Assembly (NCBI RefSeq): GCF_007003975.1
Contig: NZ_VFTC01000013.1
Location: 62,001 to 126,000, forward strand
DNA length: 64,000 nt
Source of the DNA: Mesorhizobium sp. WSM4306
GTDB taxonomy: Bacteria > Pseudomonadota > Alphaproteobacteria > Rhizobiales > Rhizobiaceae
Direction of reading: 5' to 3'
Part shown: one piece after another, positions 30,513 to 38,543 of the stretch
Numbering within the stretch: position 1 is the stretch's first letter
Layout: each line of letters opens with the position of its first letter
The notes under the pieces: generated by a model
What the model was told of the DNA's origin: nothing
The model's input: the letters and a program-made list of their open reading frames with translations, nothing else
The model's database searches: none
Program-made: the position numbers and the translations under genes

Positions 30513-30968
30513 TTAGGCGAGTTTCGCCAGCAGCCGCATGAACGTCGCCGCCTCCTTGGCGGTCAGCGGCGCCAGCGTTTCCTGGGTGATGGCGCGTGCC
30601 AGCGGGATCAACCGTTCGATCGCCTCGCGTCCTTCCGGCGTCAGATTGACCAGCAGCCGCCTTTTGTCGACTTCGTGCTTGGTGAGATCGACCAGCCCAC
30701 GCGCTTTCAGCCGGTCGATGACGCCCTTGACCGTCGCCGCATCCATGGCGATCAGCGTTCCCAACTGGTTCTGCGAGGTCTCGCCGACATCGTGCAGCTT
30801 GGCGAGCGCTGCGAATTGCGGCGGCGTCAGGTCGCCGATCTGCGAGGCAAAGATCGAGACATGGCGCTGGTGCGCCTTGCGCAGGATGAAGCCTACCTGC
30901 TCTTGCAGCCGGTAATCATGATCGTCGGGCTCGTCGACCTCGACCAGCTTGAGCTCCCCGCCGCTCAT
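30513..30968 (-). CDS. MarR-family transcriptional regulator
   Basis: A 151-residue winged-helix regulator: N-terminal dimerisation helix, then LTPPQFAALAKLHDVGETSQNQLGTLI and the recognition helix region DAATVKGVIDRLKARGLV, a wing with DKRRLLVNLT, and a C-terminal helix. It is the sixth and last gene of the hydroxylase/6-hydroxynicotinate reductase operon; its ATG overlaps the DUF1185 stop. Being co-transcribed with catabolic genes it probably senses a pathway compound and may bind the shared GTATAC-centred sites, including the one before its own operon. This is inferred from context. Confidence 0.88.
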   Translation of the reverse strand: MSGGELKLVEVDEPDDHDYRLQEQVGFILRKAHQRHVSIFASQIGDLTPPQFAALAKLHDVGETSQNQLGTLIAMDAATVKGVIDRLKARGLVDLTKHEVDKRRLLVNLTPEGREAIERLIPLARAITQETLAPLTAKEAATFMRLLAKLA

Positions 30969-31549
30969 CGTAAGCCATCCCAGGCCTTGATATCGCCAAC
31001 CGCCAGGCCACCCATGCGGTCATGCACGCGCGGACCGCAGCTCATGGCGAGGCAGAACAGGATTTCGTCGGGGCGCGGCCCGTCGCTGAGGCCGACTTCC
31101 ATGGCGTCGAAATGGCTGCGCACATAGGCGGCGTTGGTGTGACCAAGCGGTACGTCCAGCCGCGAGCCGAAGGCGCCGACCTTGGTTGCCGACGGCACAA
31201 TCGCCTTGGCGTCGCCGAGCCGCTCGCGCATGGCATAGCCGCCCGGCACATGCCAGAGCGCGCCATGTTCGAGCTCACCCGCCGAGCCGACGATCGTGCC
31301 CTTGCCGTAGGCGTCGATCTGCTTGATGTCACCGCCCAATGCGGCAATGAGCTTGTCAGTGAGCAGCAGGCCAAGCGGTTTCAGATCGTCCATGGCGCTC
31401 TGCAGTTCTTCCACGTAACGCCCGGCGAACGGGTTCTTGACCAGCGCCACCGCGGCGGCGCGGCGGCGCGGCGCGGCCGCGAGCGGCCCGCCATCGTGAA
31501 AGATCTCTTCGGTCAGAACCGCGATCTTGCGGATCGGAAACTCAGGCAT
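30965..31549 (-). CDS. Amino acid synthesis family protein (DUF1185)
   Basis: A 194-residue protein of the AA_synth (PF06684-type) family, starting IRKIAVLTEEIFHDGG and containing KNPFAGRYVEEL, KGTIVGSAGELEHGALWH and GPRPDEILFCLAMSCGPRVHDR. The biochemical role of this family is not established; members often sit beside catabolic genes for amides or nitrogen compounds. ATG 31549 is chosen because the upstream gene ends inside it (ATGCCTGA overlap). In this operon it may act on a ring-opened product, but that is a guess from position. Confidence 0.78.
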   Translation of the reverse strand: MPEFPIRKIAVLTEEIFHDGGPLAAAPRRRAAAVALVKNPFAGRYVEELQSAMDDLKPLGLLLTDKLIAALGGDIKQIDAYGKGTIVGSAGELEHGALWHVPGGYAMRERLGDAKAIVPSATKVGAFGSRLDVPLGHTNAAYVRSHFDAMEVGLSDGPRPDEILFCLAMSCGPRVHDRMGGLAVGDIKAWDGLR

Positions 31550-32426
31550 GGGCAACTTCCTTCCCTGGACTTTTGTTGGGCGCAGCAAGCGCCATGGAAC
31601 CACTGATGCGGGTCTCGCCGCCAAGAAACAGCGCCGATGCGGCAATCAGGCCGCGCCGGCGAAAATCTTCGGCGACGCCAAGACCATTGTCCAGCGCCCG
31701 CTCCACGTCACCAAGGGCAAGCGTGCCGACGGCTTGCGTCACCAGCCGCGTGCCGAGATCGCTGTCAGGCGAGAGTTCCTGTGCGGGAACGCGCTTGATG
31801 GCGGGATTGCCCGGCAGGTCGACAGCGTTGGCAATAAGGGTCGCCGCCGCATCGGCCTCGGCGCCCGTGCGTGCCAGCACCGTGACGGCGTCGGCAATGC
31901 CAAGCGAGAAGGAGCGGCCGCGCCAGCCGCTGGTGGCGACGCCGCGCACACCGTCTGCCGAGCGAATGGTGATGCGGTCGGCCATACCGTTGCCGGTGCC
32001 GGCGATCGCAAGGTTCATCGACTGGCCCTTGCCGATATGGAGCGCGCTGTCGCCGCCATTGTTGACATAGGCGCGATCGAGCTTGCGGCCGGCAAGCAGT
32101 GCGGCGAGCATTTCGTCGGCTACCGATCCGGCAACGGCGGCCATCGGCGTGATGAAGCATTCCGCCAAGGGCATGACGGCTGCTTCCATGCGGCGCGCCG
32201 TCGGGCCGGCGAAGGCGCGCGGCGCCAGGAAAAATGCGGGGAGGCGCAATTCGGGAAGCTCCTCGACCAACTCGATCAGGATCGTCTGGAAGCGCGCGAC
32301 CGCCTGGTCGTAGGCGGCACGACACTCATCCGCCTCGCCGAAGGCCTCGACGATGAGGTCGATCGGCCCGTGGTTGAGGTGCAGCCGCTTGCCGTCCTGC
32401 AGCCAGGTTACTTGCGGGCCTTGCAT
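31542..32426 (-). CDS. UPF0280 family protein
   Basis: A 294-residue protein matching the UPF0280 pattern, distantly ApbE-like: HLNHGPIDLIVEAFG near the start, then AAVAGSVADEMLAALL, YVNNGGDSALHI (a nucleotide- or flavin-site-like Asn/Gly turn) and GVATSGWRGRSFSLGIADAVTV. The function is unknown. ATG 32426 overlaps the 6-hydroxynicotinate reductase stop (ATGA), which sets the start. If the ApbE resemblance is meaningful it could handle a flavin on the neighbouring reductase, but no evidence here shows that. Confidence 0.78.
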   Translation of the reverse strand: MQGPQVTWLQDGKRLHLNHGPIDLIVEAFGEADECRAAYDQAVARFQTILIELVEELPELRLPAFFLAPRAFAGPTARRMEAAVMPLAECFITPMAAVAGSVADEMLAALLAGRKLDRAYVNNGGDSALHIGKGQSMNLAIAGTGNGMADRITIRSADGVRGVATSGWRGRSFSLGIADAVTVLARTGAEADAAATLIANAVDLPGNPAIKRVPAQELSPDSDLGTRLVTQAVGTLALGDVERALDNGLGVAEDFRRRGLIAASALFLGGETRISGSMALAAPNKSPGKEVAHA

Positions 32427-33967
32427 CACCCAGCCCCATTCGAACCGGCGCGGCGCAACTGCGCCAGCGGCGGCCAAGGATTTTGGGCCTCGGCGCCTGT
32501 GCCGCGGCGCGGATTGAGGTATTCGCCGCCCTTGGCGACGATGTCGTCGACGCTGCGTATTTCGGCCTCATATCCACCCAGCCTGACATAGTCGTCGCGG
32601 CGCAAGGTGAATTCGATCGGCGCCACCAACGCCGGCGTCGGCACATAACCGAAGGCGCCTTCCGGCACCCGGGTGACATCGACCATCAGCGTGATGCCGC
32701 CGCCCGGCCAGACATAGACCGGCGCGCCGCCGACCGTCACATAGGTCTTCAGGCCTTGCACCGAGCGGGTGAGATTGACCGGGTTTTCGGTGACGCCGGC
32801 GCGCAGCGAACCGCCTGCGCCGCCGATGAAAAGCACGGTGCACAAAGCCGGCTCGCAATTGTCCTCGATCAGGCCGACCGATTTCTGCAGCCGTTCCGGG
32901 AACGGCTTTTCCACAGGCTTCAGATCGTCATCCAGTTCGTAGTATGCGAACTGCTCGCCGGTGGTCGACACCATCAGCAGCGACAGGCCCGGGCGCGCAC
33001 CTTTCTTGGCGTTCCACTCGCCGAGGATCGACAGCGGGTCGGAAATCGAGGTGCCGCCCCAGCCGAGGCCGGGCTCGGACACTTTGAAGTAGCGGCCCGG
33101 CGTCGAGCGGCGGCCGATGATTTTGATGCCGGTTTCCTGCCAGCCCAGCACCTTGCCGGCCTGATGTTCCGACACAACGCCAGTGATGTGGTCGTCGACC
33201 ACCACGACCTCGTCGACCAGGCCGCGCCATTGCGTGGCGAACATGCCGATGGTCGCCGAGCCGCAGCCGACCCGCATGCGGTGTTCCTGCTTGCCGTCGA
33301 TGACAGGTGGTTTGCCGGCTTCGACGATGATGGTGGCGCCGCCGTCGATGGTCAGTTCCACCGGCTTGCGGTTGCACAGATTGAGCATCGCGTCACAGGT
33401 GGCGCGTCCCTCCGACTTGGAGCCGCCGGTCAGATGATGCACGCCGCCGAGCGACAGCATCTGCGAGCCGTATTCCCCTGTGGTGACATGGCCGATCGCT
33501 TCGCCTTGCGAGCGCACGATTGCCCTCTCGGGACCGAGATGGCGGTCGGTGTCGATCTTCACCTTGACGCCGCAGTACGAAAAAATGCCCTCGGTGACCA
33601 CGGTCACCAGATCGACGCCCTCGACCTCCTGGCTGACGATAAACGGCGCCGGCTTGTAGTCGGGATAGGTGGTGCCGGCCCCTATTGCCGTGACGAAGCG
33701 GCGGCCGGTGTTGACGAGTTCGCCGTCCCATTCCTCGCCTTCGGCCGTGAAAGGCACGACGGCGGCGCCGCTCTCGGCCGCGTGGTCCAGAATGGTCAGC
33801 GGGTCCATGCGCACGATGCGGCCGCCTGAGTTGCCGTAGCGGTCGCAGGCGCCGGTGCGGCCCTCGGCGATATAGCACATCACCGGACAGGCATCGCAGC
33901 GGATCTTTTCCGCCACCAGCTTCTCGCCGGGATCGTGGGTTTCGAAGCGTTCGGCAAGCTCGCTCAT
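32426..33967 (-). CDS. 6-hydroxynicotinate reductase-like iron-sulfur protein
   Basis: A 513-residue protein of the 6-hydroxynicotinate reductase type. A Cys cluster near the N-terminus (Cys24, Cys27, Cys31, Cys41 in RCDACPVMCYIAEGRTGACD) should bind an Fe-S centre. Known members reduce 6-hydroxynicotinate to 1,4,5,6-tetrahydro-6-oxonicotinate in anaerobic nicotinate fermentation; rhizobial homologues carry the same name. Directly upstream are the two subunits of a molybdenum hydroxylase able to make the 6-hydroxy compound, which fits this role well. Both neighbours overlap it by ATGA. The substrate is inferred from homology and context. Confidence 0.8.
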   Translation of the reverse strand: MSELAERFETHDPGEKLVAEKIRCDACPVMCYIAEGRTGACDRYGNSGGRIVRMDPLTILDHAAESGAAVVPFTAEGEEWDGELVNTGRRFVTAIGAGTTYPDYKPAPFIVSQEVEGVDLVTVVTEGIFSYCGVKVKIDTDRHLGPERAIVRSQGEAIGHVTTGEYGSQMLSLGGVHHLTGGSKSEGRATCDAMLNLCNRKPVELTIDGGATIIVEAGKPPVIDGKQEHRMRVGCGSATIGMFATQWRGLVDEVVVVDDHITGVVSEHQAGKVLGWQETGIKIIGRRSTPGRYFKVSEPGLGWGGTSISDPLSILGEWNAKKGARPGLSLLMVSTTGEQFAYYELDDDLKPVEKPFPERLQKSVGLIEDNCEPALCTVLFIGGAGGSLRAGVTENPVNLTRSVQGLKTYVTVGGAPVYVWPGGGITLMVDVTRVPEGAFGYVPTPALVAPIEFTLRRDDYVRLGGYEAEIRSVDDIVAKGGEYLNPRRGTGAEAQNPWPPLAQLRRAGSNGAG

Positions 33968-36789
33968 GCGCGTGCCTCCTTGTCGCGGATGCCATCTTTT
34001 TCGCGGATGCCAGCGCGGATGCGCGTCGGCGTCGCCGGGACCTTGGTGATGAGAACGCCAGTGGCGTGGCGGATGGCGTTGAGGATCGCCGGCGCGGTCG
34101 GGATCAGGACATGCTCACCCAGGCCCTTGGCGCCGAACGGGCCTTCCGGATCGGGAACCTCGATCAGGATGTGCTCGATCGGCGGCACGTCGCCGATGGT
34201 CGGGATGAGATAGTCGTGCAAATTCTCGGTACGGCCGGGGATGTATTCCTCCATCAGCGCCATGCCGATGCCTTGCGCGATACCGCCTTCGATCTGCCCC
34301 TCGACCAGCAGCGGATTGATCGCCTTGCCGACATCGTGCGCGGCGGTGATTTTCAACAGCTTCACTGTGCCCAGCTTGAGATCCACTTCGAGTTCGGCGA
34401 TCTGCGCGCCATAGCCGTAGAGCGCGTAAGGTTTGCCCTGGCCCTTGGCATCGAGCGGCAGCGTCGGCGGATCGTAGGTCTCCTCGGCGCGGAAGACGAA
34501 ACCGTCAGCATCCACATCGAGGGCAGCGAGATCGATGCGGCGCGTGGCTTCGCCTTCGCGGATGACGATCGCCGGGCCATCCAGTTGCAGGGCAGCGTTC
34601 TCCGAGACATTGGCAAAGCGCAGGATCTTTTCGCGCAAGGCACGGCCGGCCTTCTCGGCCGCCTTGCCGGTCACAAAAGTCTGGCGCGAGGCCGATGTTT
34701 TGCCGGCGTCGGGGCTGATCGCGGTGTCGGCGCTCTTCAGCCGGAATCTTTCCAACGGCAGGCCGAGCGCGTCGGCGCAGATCTGGGTGATGACGGTGTT
34801 GGAGCCCTGGCCGATGTCGACGGCGCCCTGATGCAGGATGACCTCGCCGGATGGCGCAATGCCGACCCTTATGGTCGACGGATTGGGCAACGAAGTGTTA
34901 CCGCAGCCATACCAGCAGGAGGCGATGCCGACGCCGCGCTTTTTGCTCGTATTGGAGGAATTGAATGTAACTGCATCGGCCGTCGCGCGCGCCCAATGCG
35001 GCCGCAAAGCGTCGAGGCATTCGAAAATACCGACTCCCGACTCCAGCCTCTGCCCGGTAACCGTTTCGGATCCGTTCCGAAGGCAGTTTTTCAAGCGGAA
35101 ATCGAGCCGATCCATGCCCAATTTGCCGGCGAGCTCATCATAGAGCGTCTCCTGCATGATCGTCGCCTGCGGCACGCCGAAGCCGCGGAAGGCGCCGGAG
35201 ATCGGCCCGTGGGTGTGGATGGCGCGGCCCTCGGCCCGGTAGTTCGGCGTCGCATAGGGGCCGGAGGCGTGCACGGGCACGCGGTTGGCGACGGTCGGAC
35301 CCCAGCTGGCATAGGCGCCGGTGTTGAAATCGCCGGCAAAGACCATGCCGGTGACATGACCCTCGGCATCTGTCCCGATCGTCGCCTTCATCTCGGAGGG
35401 GTGGCGCTTGGTGGTCGACATCATCGATTCGTTGCGCGTGTAGGCGAGTGCTGCCGGCCGGCCGGTCTTCAGCGCCACGAGGCCGATCAGCGGCTGCAGC
35501 GAAACGTCGAGTTTCGAGCCAAAACCGCCGCCGGTGGCGGTCGGCACGATGCGCACCTTGTCGACGGAAAGGCCAAGCACTTTGGCCGTGTCGTCGCGGT
35601 CCATGTAAGGCGCCTGGGTGCAAGCGACGACAACCAGCGTGTCGCCATCCATATAGGCATGGCCGGCTTCGGGCTCGATATAGGCGTGCTCGACATAGGA
35701 GGTGTCGATGGTACCGGTGGCGGTGACGGCAGCAACCGCAAGGGCAGCCTCGGGATCGCCGCGCTCGACAAAGCCCTTGGTCAACAAATTGTCCGGGCGG
35801 TTGGCATGGATCAGCGCGGCACCTTCGGTCTGGGCGTCACCAGGCAGCAGAGAATGCGGCAGTTCGGTCCAGCGGATCGGGAAATCCGACAAATCGAGAT
35901 CGAGCATCGCCTCGCGCTCGCCGGCGACCAGCGCCACCGCCTCGCCGCGCAGACGGGCAAAGCCTTCGGCCAGCGCCGGCTGGTCGGCAAACGGGCCGAT
36001 GACGCCGAAACAGTTCTTTCCCGGAATGTCGGCGGCGGTGAAGACGCCGGCGATGCCGGGATGCTTCTTCGCCCAGCCGTCGAGATCGCCGAAGGCGAAG
36101 CTGGCGTGATAATGCGGCGAGCGGACCACCAGCACCGCCAGCGCATCGGCGGGGAAGGAATCGCCACCGAATTTCTCGCCGCCGGTGACCTTTGGCACGC
36201 CGTCGAGCCGGACCGGCGACGAGCCGATCGCATGACCGGACTGCGGCAGACGGAAGTCGAGGCTGGCTGCCTGCAGGGAGGCATCCATCACCGCCGCGAT
36301 GATCTTCCTGTAGCCGGTGCAGCGGCAGAGGATGCCGCCCAGCGCATCCTGCACCTCGGCCTCGGTCGGGTTCGGCTTTATCTCCAGCAGCGCCGTGCCC
36401 GCAACCAGCAGGGCCGGCGTGCAGATGCCGCATTGCGCCGCGCCATGCGCCAGGAAAGATGCCTGCAGCGCCGACAGGCGGCCATTGGCGAGGCCTTCGA
36501 CGGTCGTCACCGATGTCCCGGCCGCGGAGGCAGCCGGCATCAGGCAGGCGCAGACGGCGTCGCCATCGACCAGCACCGTGCAGGCGCCGCAATCGCCGGC
36601 GTCGCAGCCGACCTTGGTGCCGGTCAGCTGCAATTCGTCGCGCAACACCTGCGACAGCCGGCGCAGCGGCGGCACGTTGACCGAGACGGCGGCGCCATTG
36701 ACGGCGAAAGCGATATCGGCGCGCTCGAGGCCCATGCCCGACACGAGGTCGGGCAGAGCTTCTATCAGTTCAGACCGAACCTGGCTCAT
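33964..36789 (-). CDS. Molybdopterin hydroxylase with fused 2Fe-2S domains (nicotinate dehydrogenase-like)
   Basis: A 941-residue xanthine dehydrogenase-family protein that joins two usual subunits. Residues 20-165 hold a plant-type 2Fe-2S site (Cys62, Cys67, Cys70 and Cys80 or Cys82) and a second one (Cys120, Cys123, Cys155, Cys157). From about 185 the Mo-cofactor region follows with GGGFGSK, GAFRGFG and the catalytic Glu892 in FGAKGLGE. With the FAD subunit encoded just upstream it would hydroxylate an N-heteroaromatic ring with water oxygen. Context with the 6-hydroxynicotinate reductase and pncA suggests nicotinate C6 hydroxylation; xanthine or another heterocycle cannot be excluded by sequence. 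Confidence 0.88.
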   Translation of the reverse strand: MSQVRSELIEALPDLVSGMGLERADIAFAVNGAAVSVNVPPLRRLSQVLRDELQLTGTKVGCDAGDCGACTVLVDGDAVCACLMPAASAAGTSVTTVEGLANGRLSALQASFLAHGAAQCGICTPALLVAGTALLEIKPNPTEAEVQDALGGILCRCTGYRKIIAAVMDASLQAASLDFRLPQSGHAIGSSPVRLDGVPKVTGGEKFGGDSFPADALAVLVVRSPHYHASFAFGDLDGWAKKHPGIAGVFTAADIPGKNCFGVIGPFADQPALAEGFARLRGEAVALVAGEREAMLDLDLSDFPIRWTELPHSLLPGDAQTEGAALIHANRPDNLLTKGFVERGDPEAALAVAAVTATGTIDTSYVEHAYIEPEAGHAYMDGDTLVVVACTQAPYMDRDDTAKVLGLSVDKVRIVPTATGGGFGSKLDVSLQPLIGLVALKTGRPAALAYTRNESMMSTTKRHPSEMKATIGTDAEGHVTGMVFAGDFNTGAYASWGPTVANRVPVHASGPYATPNYRAEGRAIHTHGPISGAFRGFGVPQATIMQETLYDELAGKLGMDRLDFRLKNCLRNGSETVTGQRLESGVGIFECLDALRPHWARATADAVTFNSSNTSKKRGVGIASCWYGCGNTSLPNPSTIRVGIAPSGEVILHQGAVDIGQGSNTVITQICADALGLPLERFRLKSADTAISPDAGKTSASRQTFVTGKAAEKAGRALREKILRFANVSENAALQLDGPAIVIREGEATRRIDLAALDVDADGFVFRAEETYDPPTLPLDAKGQGKPYALYGYGAQIAELEVDLKLGTVKLLKITAAHDVGKAINPLLVEGQIEGGIAQGIGMALMEEYIPGRTENLHDYLIPTIGDVPPIEHILIEVPDPEGPFGAKGLGEHVLIPTAPAILNAIRHATGVLITKVPATPTRIRAGIREKDGIRDKEARA

Positions 36790-37649
36790 GCCGCCACCAT
36801 GCTGTTGTCGTTCGTCAACCCGCAGGCTGCCAGCACGGCGCGGGCGACGAGCTCACGCGCCGCATCGAGCCGGTATTCGGCGCTGCCGCGCACATCGGCG
36901 ATCGGCGACAGCTCGGCCATCGGTGCGGACATGACCGCGTCGGCGAGCGCCGGGCCGGCAGGCTTGCCACGCAGCATGGCCTCCACACCGGCTAGCCGCG
37001 CGGCGACAGCCGAACAGGAGCCGACGGAAACGGCCGCTTCCGCGACTGTGGCATTCTTAACAACGAGGCGCGCCGCAACCATGGCGATGGAAATGACGAG
37101 ATAACGCCGCGCACCAAGCTTGACGAACGCTGAGCTGCCGGCAGAAGCGGTTTTCGGGATGCGGATGGCGGTGACCAGTTCGCCCGGCAGCAGCGCCGTG
37201 CGTCGGTTGCCGAGAATGAAATCCGGCAACGGCAAATGACGCGCCGCTGCCGCCGATCGCAGTTCGACCTCGGCGTCCAGCACCAGCAGACCCGGCACGC
37301 CGTCGGCGGCCGGCGAGGCGTTGCAGAGATTGCCGGCGATGGACGCGACATTCTGGATCTGCACCGAGCCGACCTCGCGCGCGGCCTGCTTCAGCGCATC
37401 GAATGCCGCCGGCAAGGGATGGCGGAGGAGATCGGTCCAGGTGGTGCGGGCACCCAAGATCCAATGGGTTTCGGTCTCTACAATGCCGCGCAGGCAAGCC
37501 AGGCCATTGATGTCGAGAACATTGTCGCGGAACGGCTTGGCGCCTTGCGCCGGATAGAAATCGGTGCCGCCGGCAAGCACGCGCCAGGCGCCCTCGCCAA
37601 GCAGAGCGAGCGCCTCGTCCAGCGTGGTGGGTTTCGCGTAACGGATCAC
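36786..37649 (-). CDS. FAD-binding subunit of molybdenum hydroxylase (CoxM/NdhF type)
   Basis: A 287-residue FAD_binding_5/CO-dehydrogenase M-type protein. The FAD sites are VLAGGTDFYP near residue 24-33 and the segment QIQNVASIAGNLCNASPAAD, followed by the CO_deh_flav_C domain. It passes electrons from the Fe-S centres of the next gene product to an acceptor. GTG 37649 is preferred to the upstream start at 37718 because GGAAGG precedes it at good spacing and the family begins IRYAKPTTLDEA. It is first in the six-gene operon; operator B lies about 80 bases upstream. Confidence 0.86.
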   Translation of the reverse strand: MIRYAKPTTLDEALALLGEGAWRVLAGGTDFYPAQGAKPFRDNVLDINGLACLRGIVETETHWILGARTTWTDLLRHPLPAAFDALKQAAREVGSVQIQNVASIAGNLCNASPAADGVPGLLVLDAEVELRSAAAARHLPLPDFILGNRRTALLPGELVTAIRIPKTASAGSSAFVKLGARRYLVISIAMVAARLVVKNATVAEAAVSVGSCSAVAARLAGVEAMLRGKPAGPALADAVMSAPMAELSPIADVRGSAEYRLDAARELVARAVLAACGLTNDNSMVAA

Positions 37650-37729
37650 GCTTTGCCTTCCAAGAAAATTGGCCTTCCCAAAGATTGGACCTTCCCGAGA
37701 TGGGTAGCCCGTAAGCATTCGATCTGGTC

Positions 37730-37754
37730 AAATTCATTCGTATGCAAATGATAT
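37730..37754. promoter_or_regulatory. Putative operator B (GTATRC motif) between hydroxylase operon and pncA
   Basis: The 25-base segment has the near-palindrome CATTCGTATGCAAATG at 37735-37750 and matches the hyuA-upstream site at 21 of 25 positions. It lies 81 bases before the FAD-subunit GTG on the minus strand and 173 bases before pncA on the plus strand, so it could control both. Confidence 0.6.
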
Positions 37755-37926
37755 CAAGCTGGTGGAAATTGTCAAAGCCGGAGTTTGCGGGAAGCTGGTC
37801 ACCACGCATTTGTTACGCTTGCAGAGGTTGACGCAGGCCGCCATCTGGTCAAGTTTCTGCATCCGGTCGCATCCGCGGCGTTTTTCACTCGATCCCCGCT
37901 CGAGACGAAGAAAGAGGAGAGGCGCC

Positions 37927-38541
37927 ATGGCCGACGAAGCGCTTGTTGTCATCGACCTGCAGAACGACTTCTGCCCCGGCGGCGCACTGGCGGTTGCCGG
38001 CGGCGACGAGATCGTGCCGCTGGTCAACGATCTGATCCGGCACGCCGAGCATGTCGTACTGACGCAGGACTGGCACCCGGCCGGACATTCGAGCTTTGCC
38101 TCCAGCCATCCGGGAGCGCAGCCTTTCAGCGCGATCGAGATGCCCTACGGGCCGCAGACGCTATGGCCCGACCATTGCATTCAGGGCAGCCTTGGCTCGG
38201 ACTTCCATTCGGGGCTCGCCTGGACCAAGGCCGAGCTGGTGATCCGCAAGGGGTTTCGCCCTGCGATCGACAGCTACTCCGCTTTCTTCGAGAACGACCA
38301 CAAGACGCCAACCGGGCTCGCCGGCTACCTCAAGGAGCGCGGTATCGACACTGTGACGCTGGTCGGCCTGGCAACCGATTTCTGCGTCGCCTTCTCGGCC
38401 CTCGATGCGGTCAAGCACGGCTTCAAGACGACGGTGCGGCTCGACGCCTGCCGCGGCATCGATCTCAACGGCTCGGTCGAGGCGATGTTGAAGCGCATGC
38501 GCGACGCCGGGGTGAGGCTCGAAGACCCGACTTCGGACTGA
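37927..38541 (+). CDS. pncA: Nicotinamidase
   Basis: A 204-residue isochorismatase-fold amidase that turns nicotinamide into nicotinate and ammonia. The catalytic triad is visible as Asp10 (VIDLQNDF), Lys108 (VIRKG) and Cys153 (ATDFCV), and metal ligands as Asp48 and His50 (TQDWHPAGH) with His83 (WPDHC). ATG 37927 has a strong AGGAGAGG upstream. It is divergent from the putative nicotinate hydroxylase operon, so it can feed both catabolism and NAD salvage through pncB. Confidence 0.94.
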   Translation: MADEALVVIDLQNDFCPGGALAVAGGDEIVPLVNDLIRHAEHVVLTQDWHPAGHSSFASSHPGAQPFSAIEMPYGPQTLWPDHCIQGSLGSDFHSGLAWTKAELVIRKGFRPAIDSYSAFFENDHKTPTGLAGYLKERGIDTVTLVGLATDFCVAFSALDAVKHGFKTTVRLDACRGIDLNGSVEAMLKRMRDAGVRLEDPTSD

Positions 38542-38543
38542 CC

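Noticed and set aside
34066..37104. A 1012-codon open frame on the plus strand
   Set aside because: It is antisense to the molybdenum hydroxylase genes, has no domain pattern, and is a by-product of high-GC codon use.
37785..38543. N-terminal extension of the antiporter frame
   Set aside because: It overlaps pncA in another frame and has Arg-rich shadow composition; the membrane protein starts at GTG 38544.
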